Part shown: positions 9,017 through 14,255 of the stretch, one piece after another
Layout: each line of letters starts with the position of its first letter
Numbering within the stretch: the first letter of the stretch is position 1
Assembly (NCBI GenBank): GCA_905373605.1
Contig: CAJPTO010000059.1
Location: 1 to 14,255, forward strand
Length of the DNA stretch: 14,255 nt
Direction of reading: 5' to 3'
Origin: an uncultured Prevotella sp.
GTDB lineage: Bacteria; Bacteroidota; Bacteroidia; Bacteroidales; Bacteroidaceae
The notes under the pieces: model-generated
Seen by the model: only the letters and a program-made list of their open reading frames with translations
Told to the model about the DNA's origin: nothing
Database searches by the model: none
Program-made: the position numbers and the translations under genes

Positions 9017-9146
9017 CCCACGATGCAATGCAAATGTGTTGGAACAAAAAGCTTATTAAGTTGACCTGCTGTACAATCTAAACGAACGAATGGTGCGGAA
9101 TAACGAGCCACAACATAGCAGGCGTTGGCGAGTTTGTACATTGTTT

Positions 9147-9302
9147 ACGTCAGTTCGCGACACTTTGCTTTCCCATTCAAGAGAGGCCATGTCGTTATGA
9201 GGAGCGATTGAACCACCAACTGCTTTGCGATAGTTGGCATAATCATTCCTCACAACGATGAAACCATGTATAAAAGTATTGGCTCTTATCACGAACTGGC
9301 GT
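9147..9302. repeat. 156-bp imperfect inverted repeat (long hairpin or decayed element)
   Basis: Three concentric pairings share one centre near 9225. The outer is ACGTCAGTTCGCGA (9147-9160) with TCACGAACTGGCGT (9289-9302). The middle is TCGTTATGAGGAGCGATT (9192-9209) with AATCATTCCTCACAACGA (9241-9258). The inner is CCAACT (9216-9221) with AGTTGG (9232-9237), around a ten-base loop. Between the outer and middle blocks pairing is weak. It could be a structured RNA, a decayed miniature element or a cruciform. Short open frames on the minus strand cross it but resemble nothing I know. The flanks 9017-9146 and 9303-9427 hold no supported feature. Confidence 0.6.
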
Positions 9303-9427
9303 TATTTCACTAGAAAGAACAACGTTACGAACAGCAGACAATACCGGCATTGCGTATTTTTGGCTCATGACAACAGGCATTTCATGCTCCGTTCAGCGTT
9401 AAATTGAATGAAAAGTATAGCATTTTG

Positions 9428-9458
9428 TTGCGTTTTTAGAAAAAATCCACTATATTTG
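9428..9458 (+). promoter_or_regulatory. Bacteroidota-type promoter of the flotillin gene
   Basis: The -33 element TTG (9428-9430) is followed after 20 bp by TATATTTG (9451-9458), which matches the Bacteroidota -7 consensus TAnnTTTG. Transcription should start near 9465, leaving a leader of about 110 bases before the ATG at 9577. No other gene start lies nearby, so the flotillin gene is the clear target. Confidence 0.75.
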
Positions 9459-9504
9459 CAGCGTCGATACAAACGCACCGACACAGCCTTTACCTTGCAG
9501 CGAA

Positions 9505-9523
9505 ATGCCAAAAGAGTTGGCAT
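9505..9523 (+). other. Hairpin in the flotillin 5' leader
   Basis: ATGCCAA (9505-9511) pairs perfectly with TTGGCAT (9517-9523) around a five-base loop, inside the predicted leader and about 54 bases before the start codon. No U tract follows, so it is not a terminator. It might stabilise the mRNA or affect translation. It is short enough that chance is possible. Confidence 0.35.
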
Positions 9524-9576
9524 CATGCCCTAGGACTAGCTAAAACATCATTCATAATAACTAAAACCACATTATC

Positions 9577-11061
9577 ATGTTTGAACAATTCTCACTTTAC
9601 ATCATCATCGGTGCAGCCGTTGTGTTGTTTATTCTCTTTTTGTTCGCAGCCTATGTCAAGGCACCACCCTCGTATGCCTACATCATATCGGGTCTTAGCC
9701 GCGAACCACGTGTGCTTATAGGCTCTGGTGGCTTCCGCATTCCGTTCTTCGAACGTCTAGATCGCGTTTACCTAGGTCAGATAACAGTGGACATCAAGAC
9801 CGAAGAGAGCGTGCCTACAACCGACTTCATCAACGTTGACGTTGACGCTGTGGCCAAAATCAGGGTGACACCTAACGCCGAAGGTACGCGGCTGGCTGCC
9901 AAAAACTTCCTCAACATGACACCTACCATGATTGCCGAACAGCTGCAAGACTCGCTGCAAGGTAACATGCGCGAAATCATAGGCACGCTAGACCTGCGCT
10001 CGCTAAACACTGATCGCGATGGCTTTTCAGACCAAGTGATGCAAAAAGCGCAGCACGACATGGCCAAACTGGGCATCGAAATCATATCGTGTAACATACA
10101 AAACGTTACCGACAAGGAGGGGTTGATACACGACCTTGGTGCCGACAACACGGCCAAGATTAAGAAAGACGCTTCGATTAACCGCGCAAACGCCGAACGC
10201 GACGTGAAGATACAGGTGGCGCATGCCGACAAAGACGCCAACGATGCACGTGTGGATGCCGACACGGCCATTGCCATGAAGAACAACGACTTGGCTTTGA
10301 AACGCGCAGAACTGAAACGACAAGCCGACACGGCGCAGGCTGATGCCGACGCCGCTTACGCCATTCAGCAGCAAGAACAGCAGAAAACCATCAACATCAA
10401 GACGGTGGAAGCTGAAATCGAAAAGACCAAACGCCAACAAATTCTGTCGCAAGAGCAAATCGTTATCCGCCAAAACGAACTGGCTGCCGAGGTGGAGAAA
10501 CGCGCCGATGCAGAGAAATACCAGGTGCAGAAAAACGCAGAAGCCGACCTGGAACAGCGCAAACGCATTGCCGAAGCGCAACGCTACGAGGCCGAGCAGC
10601 AGGCTATGGCACAAAACGCCGCTTCGGATGCCACGCGTTATAAGCTTGAACAAGAGGCTCAAGGTATTAAAGCAAAGGGAGAAGCCGAAGCTTACGCCAT
10701 CCTGAAAAAGGGTGAAGCCGAAGCGCAAGCCATGGACAAGAAGGCCGAAGCCTATAAGAAATATAACAATGCGGCCGTGGCACAGATGATGATTGAGGTG
10801 TTGCCGCAGATTGTTGAGAATGTGGCTAAGCCCATCAGTGCTATCAAAGACGTTAACATCTACAGCGGCGACGGCAACGGAATTAGTGCCATGAGCGGCA
10901 ACGTACCAGTTGCTATCAAGCAGGCATTCGACGTATTGAAGTCGGCAACGGGTGTAGACATGGCCGACATCATGAAGGCTGGCTCGATACAAGCAAAGAC
11001 AACGAGGAACATTAACCTCAACGGCGAAGCGCAAGAAGTGGTAGACGGACTGAAAGATTAA
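9577..11061 (+). CDS. Flotillin-family (SPFH/band 7) membrane scaffold protein
   Basis: This 494-residue flotillin/YqiK-type protein assembles into membrane-anchored oligomers in ordered membrane domains and is linked to envelope stress and protein quality control. One N-terminal membrane segment spans about 7-27 (IIIGAAVVLFILFLFAAYV). The SPFH/PHB domain follows at about 30-200, with SYAYIISGLSREPRVLIGSGGF and later IEIISCNIQNVTDKEG. A long Ala/Glu/Lys/Gln-rich coiled coil covers about 215-400 and carries the flotillin Glu-Ala repeats GEAEAYAILKKGEAEAQAM near 368-386. A conserved C-terminal oligomerisation segment follows (MMIEVLPQIVENVAKPI). Length is normal for bacterial flotillins, and the ATG places the membrane helix directly at the N terminus. 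The gene has its own promoter and terminator, so it is monocistronic. The NfeD-like partner often encoded beside flotillins is not in the flanks. Confidence 0.95.
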   Translation: MFEQFSLYIIIGAAVVLFILFLFAAYVKAPPSYAYIISGLSREPRVLIGSGGFRIPFFERLDRVYLGQITVDIKTEESVPTTDFINVDVDAVAKIRVTPNAEGTRLAAKNFLNMTPTMIAEQLQDSLQGNMREIIGTLDLRSLNTDRDGFSDQVMQKAQHDMAKLGIEIISCNIQNVTDKEGLIHDLGADNTAKIKKDASINRANAERDVKIQVAHADKDANDARVDADTAIAMKNNDLALKRAELKRQADTAQADADAAYAIQQQEQQKTINIKTVEAEIEKTKRQQILSQEQIVIRQNELAAEVEKRADAEKYQVQKNAEADLEQRKRIAEAQRYEAEQQAMAQNAASDATRYKLEQEAQGIKAKGEAEAYAILKKGEAEAQAMDKKAEAYKKYNNAAVAQMMIEVLPQIVENVAKPISAIKDVNIYSGDGNGISAMSGNVPVAIKQAFDVLKSATGVDMADIMKAGSIQAKTTRNINLNGEAQEVVDGLKD

Positions 11062-11094
11062 CCCCAAAACCATTCTGATACCAAAGATTAACTG

Positions 11095-11137
11095 CGCCAA
11101 CAACCGCACGCTGCGGCTGTTGGCGTGTTGCATTTTT
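11095..11137 (+). terminator. Rho-independent terminator of the flotillin gene
   Basis: CGCCAACAACCGCA (11095-11108) pairs with TGCGGCTGTTGGCG (11112-11125), a 14-bp stem with one A-C mismatch and a three-base loop. It starts 34 bases after the flotillin stop, and a short T run (11133-11137) follows after a seven-base gap. The GC-rich stem and position support the call; the displaced T run lowers certainty slightly. Confidence 0.75.
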
Positions 11138-11140
11138 GTG

Positions 11141-11315
11141 GAATCAGCCCATCGTAACAACACACTTTCTTCAAACGGATACCCATTTCCCACTTGCAAT
11201 GGCCAAAGATAATCGCCTCCCACAAGCTTCTTATTGAGCCATAACCGTGTTTTGCCACCGACAAATGTGGCAGGATTTCAATTTTTATTGTATCTTTGTC
11301 CAGTACTTCGTACAT
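11141..11315 (-). pseudogene. Remnant of an insertion-sequence transposase (possibly IS5-like)
   Basis: Reading leftward from an ATG at 11315, the frame begins MYEVLDKDTIKIEILPHLS and continues VAKHGYGS. From memory this resembles the N terminus of short DUF4096/IS5-group transposases common in Prevotella and Porphyromonas. It then jumps to IIFGHCKWE (about 11186-11210), like the FGHYRKW block that in intact copies lies some 40 residues further on, so an internal deletion is inferred. The frame then runs into the flotillin terminator and stops at 11088 with no catalytic DDE region. It sits downstream of an inverted-repeat leader (11316-11366). The family name is from memory and unconfirmed; that it is a non-functional fragment is more secure. 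Confidence 0.45.
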
Positions 11316-11366
11316 GAGAGGGGTGTTTATCTTGGTTTAGTATCACAAAGATAATAAACTCCTCTC
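11316..11366 (-). repeat. Inverted repeat upstream of the transposase remnant, with a promoter-like motif
   Basis: The arm at 11316-11333 (GAGAGGGGTGTTTATCTT) is nearly complementary to the arm at 11348-11366 (AAGATAATAAACTCCTCTC), with a few mismatches and one extra base, separated by 14 bases. On the minus strand the right arm runs into TATCTTTG (11353-11346), a Bacteroidota -7 match, pointing at the transposase remnant's ATG. No good -33 element is seen. It is likely the former left end and leader of the insertion sequence. Confidence 0.5.
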
Positions 11367-11439
11367 AATTTGTAGGGATTTTAAAAGTCTAGATGACTTC
11401 ATTGCTTAAAGCCCATAAAGAGCCAAAGGCCGGGGGAAT

Positions 11440-11982
11440 TTAATCAATCAGCTTACCATGCTTCTTGAGTATGGCTAGAAACGCTCCCCACTCTGCCGCC
11501 CTTTTGGCCTTAGCTTCCTTAATGCCTTCGTTCTCTTTCGCATACATGCTGTTGCCCTCTATATCGCGCGGATAGCAGTCGCTGAGATAAAACTTGCCCG
11601 TTTCTAATTCAGAAACCAACGACAAGTCTGTGAAGATTTGACTATCCACAGAAGACGCAAACGCTGAAATATGAAGGAGAACCTTGTCATACGAATGTAT
11701 TTCTATTGCGCGATAGACGGGAAAAAGCTCACGCGTAGGCTCAAAACCTTGGAAAACAATCTCACGGGTCTGCACATTGAAAGACTTGATGTTGTCGAGC
11801 GTAAAGAGAAGCGCATTTGAAACAGAAGTAGCAGCCTTCGTTATGCGCGTTGTGCCCACTGCAAACAGCTCTGTCTTTGAACCTTCATCGACAGGGGCTG
11901 GTGCTTGATCGTCTTTGTTGCTGCAGCCAACGAACAGCAAAGAAAAGACGAACACTTGTAATACATATAAACGCTTTTTCAT
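11440..11982 (-). CDS. Uncharacterised lipoprotein
   Basis: This 180-residue predicted lipoprotein has a basic start (MKKRLYVLQ), a hydrophobic core and lipobox FVGC with the Cys at residue 20, followed by SNKDDQ. The Asp residues soon after the Cys resemble Bacteroidota surface-export tethers, so it may face outward. The mature part mixes short beta-prone segments (ALLFTLDNIKSFNV, REIVFQGFEP, VLLHISAFAS) and ends in a Lys/Ala-rich helix (EGIKEAKAKRAAEWGAFLAILKKHGK). The LLFTLDNIKSFN stretch recalls small lipoproteins reported as hypothetical in Prevotella, but I recognise no domain and assign no function. The start is fixed by the signal peptide. It has no close neighbour on its strand; a promoter about 280 bases upstream may serve it. 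Confidence 0.8.
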   Translation of the reverse strand: MKKRLYVLQVFVFSLLFVGCSNKDDQAPAPVDEGSKTELFAVGTTRITKAATSVSNALLFTLDNIKSFNVQTREIVFQGFEPTRELFPVYRAIEIHSYDKVLLHISAFASSVDSQIFTDLSLVSELETGKFYLSDCYPRDIEGNSMYAKENEGIKEAKAKRAAEWGAFLAILKKHGKLID

Positions 11983-12652
11983 ATCAGTAATATTTTAGGT
12001 GACATTTAAAAATCATTTTCTCCACTGCCATGTACCTCATATGGTATTATTTTTCACCATTACATGTCGATTAGCAACAATCCTACAAGGCATTAGGGCA
12101 ATTATCTAACTATAAAGCGGCAGCACACACATCCATCTTTTTCCATTAGATGCTTCCACAACTTCTTGTGCATACATCTGCATGCCACAACGCAATGTAC
12201 CTGAAAACAGAAACCATCCTTTTCATCATCCCCAATGTATAAAACAATACAAAGGAATAATGCCCCAAAGATAACGTTTTTTTTGATAATACCAAAATAA
12301 TTTTGCGAAATTTGCGCACAATAGTTGCCTTTGCTTAAAAAATAACACACACCGAGTTATCTTAATCTACGGCAAAAGCAGATGGAATGAAAGTAAGAGA
12401 GTAGCCAAGACGATGATTGTCCCCTGCCCTAAGCCAAGTGTTTTGTAAGCCATCTGTGGCCTTTTCATATGGCCATGCTTTAGCAAGGACCGTGTTATCT
12501 ACATGCGAAGCAAGTGGTACATGCTGCACGTAAGCTGTTATGCACAGGCAGCAAATGCCGCTAGATGCAAGCAATGCCGCCACCGAGCGGCAGGTAACTT
12601 ACGTACCAGCCCACTCGTGGCAAAGACATAAAATTTTAAATGTCACGCAATT
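11983..12652. other. Gap without a supported gene
   Basis: This stretch between the minus-strand lipoprotein and the third repeat array holds one strong minus-strand promoter (entered separately) and a small hairpin at 12166-12190 (arms TTGTGCATAC and GCATGCCACAA, one bulge and one G-U pair). A GC-rich dyad TGCCGC/GCGGCA lies at 12575-12592, and a near-palindrome GACAT/ATGTC around AAAATTTTAA lies at 12625-12644. The longest open frames (12102-12350 and 12362-12583, both minus) show no recognisable domain, and the first starts upstream of the promoter that would have to transcribe it. Confidence 0.6.
12266..12296 (-). promoter_or_regulatory. Consensus Bacteroidota promoter, leftward
   Basis: On the minus strand TTTG (12296-12293) is followed after exactly 19 bp by TATCTTTG (12273-12266), a full match to the Bacteroidota -33/-7 pattern. 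Transcription should start near 12259 and run left. The first supported gene is the lipoprotein whose ATG is at 11982, giving a leader of about 277 bases, unless the transcript is a small RNA. No terminator is evident between them. Confidence 0.65.
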
Positions 12653-12784
12653 CAAAGACGTTGTTCTGTTTTCAAAACCAATCTGTTTGAACGACAACAA
12701 ACAAATCGTTGTTTGTTTCAAAGGCGTTGTTCCGCAAATGAAGCCTATCTGCTTGAACAACAGCAAGCTATCGCTTGTAAAACA
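12653..12784. repeat. Array 3: six degenerate 22-bp dyad units with a 66-bp higher-order repeat
   Basis: CAAAGACGTTGTTCTG at 12653 returns as CAAAGGCGTTGTTCCG at 12719, exactly 66 bp (3 x 22) later, and the following AATCTGTTTGAACGACA returns as TATCTGCTTGAACAACA. Within each 66-bp copy dyads recur about every 22 bp, with centres near 12661.5, 12681, 12706.5, 12728, 12747.5 and 12770.5. The best is AACAAACAA/TTGTTTGTT (12696-12717), a 9-bp perfect stem with a four-base loop. Others are TTCAAA/TTTGAA, AAGC/GCTT and CAAGC/GCTTG. The last unit overlaps the stop codon region of the sulfatase-family gene. Confidence 0.7.
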
Positions 12785-14255
12785 TATTAAGCCTGTCCAT
12801 CGCCTTGTTGAAAGCGCGCGTGTCTAAACGATAGTTCGACACGGGATTCATGCGCGCATCATAAACATCCAGGCCACCTTCGGCGTTCTTTTCCAATATC
12901 GAGTCGCCGCCGATGATGAAAGCATAATTAAGGTTGCTGCCCACAATGTGCCAGTTTCGCGATGTCCGGTCGGTCATTAAATGTCCCATGCTATAATCAG
13001 AGGTGGGATTTCTTACGCCCAAATAATTGCGCATCAGCGTAGGCACAATGTCATAATGTGTGGTTCGGTAAGTAAACTTTTGTGGTTTTGCACCAGGGAA
13101 GTGGCAAATCATTGGCACACCGAGTTGCCAAGCCGAGAAATTGCCGTTATGTCCCCAGTAGTTCTTCTTGTTTTCGTTGAACTCCTGCCCGTGGTCGCCA
13201 CTAAGAATAACGATGGTGTTGTCCATCATGCCTTGTTTCTCTAGCGATTGGAATATCTTTCCCAACAAAATATCGTCTTGATGGCAAGTGTTGAGATAGA
13301 GGTTGAAGAAAGGCGTGGGGTCCATGTCGTTGTTCAGCTTGGTATAGTCGGCGTAAGGCCAAGCCGGAGCGAAAGGCGTGTTGTGTTTGGCATCAAGTTC
13401 GAAGCTGTGGGGCAGGTCGAAGAACACGAAAGAGAACGTGGGACGCTTGCTCTTTAGGCGTTGTGGCAGTTCAGAGATGAAGTCGGCGCATATCTTTTGG
13501 TCGCGTTCCAACACCGTCTTTCCACCCGTTTCGGTGCGCACGCCCTTAACGTTGCCAAACACCAACTTGGCAAAATTGGGGTTATAGATGGGTGCCGATG
13601 GATAAACGCGAATGTCGTAGCCCAGCTGTTGCAGTCGGTCTATGAACACCGGCGTTATTCGAGCCGCCTCAAAGTCTTCCCAATAATAGCACGTAAGCCC
13701 GAAAAACAAGCCGAAAACGCCGCTGCGTGTACCATTACTGGCACTGAAGTGATTGTCGAACCATTGGTTTTGCTGCGCCCAACGATAGGCATTGGGCATG
13801 CATTGCGGCGTTAGCGAGCGTTTGTTCCACGAGTCGAGCAGCACCACAACGATGTTTGGCAAGCTGTCGGGGCGTTCGGTTTGCAGTGCATGTATGGGGT
13901 AAGCGATGGTTCCGTTGCCGCCTTTTTGCAGCATGCGCGTGTCAACGGGTGCCTTAAATCCCATGTTTGTCATGAGCGAATAGGCCGTTGTGGGGAAATA
14001 GTATGGCAGAAGCTTGGCACTATGCACCACAGCCGCCTTCGACATGAACGCACCATAGATGTGCGACAGGTGGGCAAAGAGGGTGCTTCCAACAAGCGTC
14101 CACACCACAATGGCCGCATAGGCCTTACCCCGTTTGCGCCAAACCCAACCCGAAAGCCAATAAGCGGCGTACACCACAGCGAGCAAGAGGAGGAACAATC
14201 CCAGCTCCTTGAGGTAGAGCCAGGTGTCAAATGTGAAGATTTCGCCGGCACCAGG
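12768..14255 (-). CDS. Inner-membrane sulfatase-superfamily protein, PbgA/YejM-like (5' end outside window)
   Basis: The visible 495 codons encode the C-terminal part of a membrane-anchored alkaline-phosphatase-superfamily protein. Two membrane segments are seen (LGLFLLLLAVVYAAYW and AIVVWTLVGSTLFAHL), then a periplasmic sulfatase fold. It starts NIVVVLLDSWNKRS, has the nucleophile-region motif SNGTRSGVFGLF (candidate Thr codon at 13728-13730), and the metal-site motif SGDHGQEF (Asp/His codons at 13191-13196). The order and the GTRSGVFGLFFGL block fit the PbgA/YejM branch (envelope lipid and LPS homeostasis) better than glycan sulfatases, which use a C/S-x-P-x-R site absent here. The frame stays open to the right edge (PGAGEIFTFDTWLYLKELG), so upstream membrane helices and the start are missing. 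The last codons lie within repeat array 3. Confidence 0.85.
   Translation of the reverse strand, partial: PGAGEIFTFDTWLYLKELGLFLLLLAVVYAAYWLSGWVWRKRGKAYAAIVVWTLVGSTLFAHLSHIYGAFMSKAAVVHSAKLLPYYFPTTAYSLMTNMGFKAPVDTRMLQKGGNGTIAYPIHALQTERPDSLPNIVVVLLDSWNKRSLTPQCMPNAYRWAQQNQWFDNHFSASNGTRSGVFGLFFGLTCYYWEDFEAARITPVFIDRLQQLGYDIRVYPSAPIYNPNFAKLVFGNVKGVRTETGGKTVLERDQKICADFISELPQRLKSKRPTFSFVFFDLPHSFELDAKHNTPFAPAWPYADYTKLNNDMDPTPFFNLYLNTCHQDDILLGKIFQSLEKQGMMDNTIVILSGDHGQEFNENKKNYWGHNGNFSAWQLGVPMICHFPGAKPQKFTYRTTHYDIVPTLMRNYLGVRNPTSDYSMGHLMTDRTSRNWHIVGSNLNYAFIIGGDSILEKNAEGGLDVYDARMNPVSNYRLDTRAFNKAMDRLNMFYKR

Noticed and set aside
8905..9292. Two overlapping minus-strand open frames of 78 codons
   Set aside because: They consist of array 2 and the long inverted repeat in translation. 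Resemblance to a known protein could not be established.
10027..11223. 398-codon minus-strand open frame opposite the flotillin gene
   Set aside because: It is a shadow of the alanine/glutamate-rich coiled coil, and it extends through the flotillin terminator and into the transposase remnant.
11385..11399. Terminator for the minus-strand lipoprotein gene
   Set aside because: AAGTC/GACTT is only a 5-bp stem, with a mixed A/T tail, so it is too weak to call.
12362..12583. 73-codon minus-strand open frame with a signal-peptide-like start
   Set aside because: No domain, no ribosome site or promoter upstream, and composition like the surrounding non-coding DNA. It is possible but unsupported.
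12540..12827. 95-codon plus-strand open frame containing a repeated peptide
   Set aside because: The 22-residue periodicity only reflects the 66-bp DNA repeat, and the frame is antisense to the end of the sulfatase-family gene.
12768..14255. Sulfatase as a glycan-degrading partner of the SusC/SusD operon
   Set aside because: It is membrane-anchored, lacks the C/S-x-P-x-R formylglycine site, lies on the other strand 4.4 kb away and fits the PbgA/YejM branch.

Overview
The window looks like chromosomal DNA of a Bacteroidota member, most likely Prevotella or a close relative. The grounds are a SusC/SusD pair with companion surface lipoproteins, Bacteroidota-type promoters (TTG or TTTG, about 19-20 bp, then TAnnTTTG), weak or absent Shine-Dalgarno sequences, moderate GC genes and AT-rich gaps. 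The genus is inferred from protein resemblance only.

Layout. Positions 1-640 hold no gene: a terminator for a gene to the left (67-108), an array of five palindromes about 22 bp apart (210-322), and a perfect 10-bp inverted repeat (414-472). Positions 641-8398 are a tight four-gene plus-strand operon: an IPT/TIG plus NHL-type beta-propeller lipoprotein, a SusC-type TonB-dependent transporter, a SusD-type lipoprotein and a DUF1735-type lipoprotein. Together they form a surface capture and import machine. No glycoside hydrolase, polysaccharide lyase or regulator is visible beside it, and a strong hairpin at 8599-8650 probably ends it.

Positions 8399-9576 are about 1.2 kb without a convincing gene. 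They hold a second five-unit 22-bp palindrome array (8911-9016) bounded by perfect 12-bp inverted repeats, a 156-bp imperfect inverted repeat (9147-9302), and a near-consensus promoter (9428-9458) for the flotillin-family gene at 9577-11061, which ends in its own terminator (11095-11137).

To the right, 11141-11366 looks like a decayed insertion sequence: an internally deleted transposase start behind an inverted-repeat leader. An uncharacterised lipoprotein is on the minus strand (11440-11982). A 785-bp gap holds a clear minus-strand promoter (12266-12296) and a third array of six degenerate 22-bp units (12653-12784), which runs into the 3' end of a minus-strand inner-membrane sulfatase-superfamily (PbgA/YejM-like) gene that leaves the window at the right edge.

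The most unusual feature is the set of three 22-bp-period dyad arrays. They differ in unit sequence but share period, CAA...TTG dyad arms, unit number (5, 5, 6) and intergenic position.
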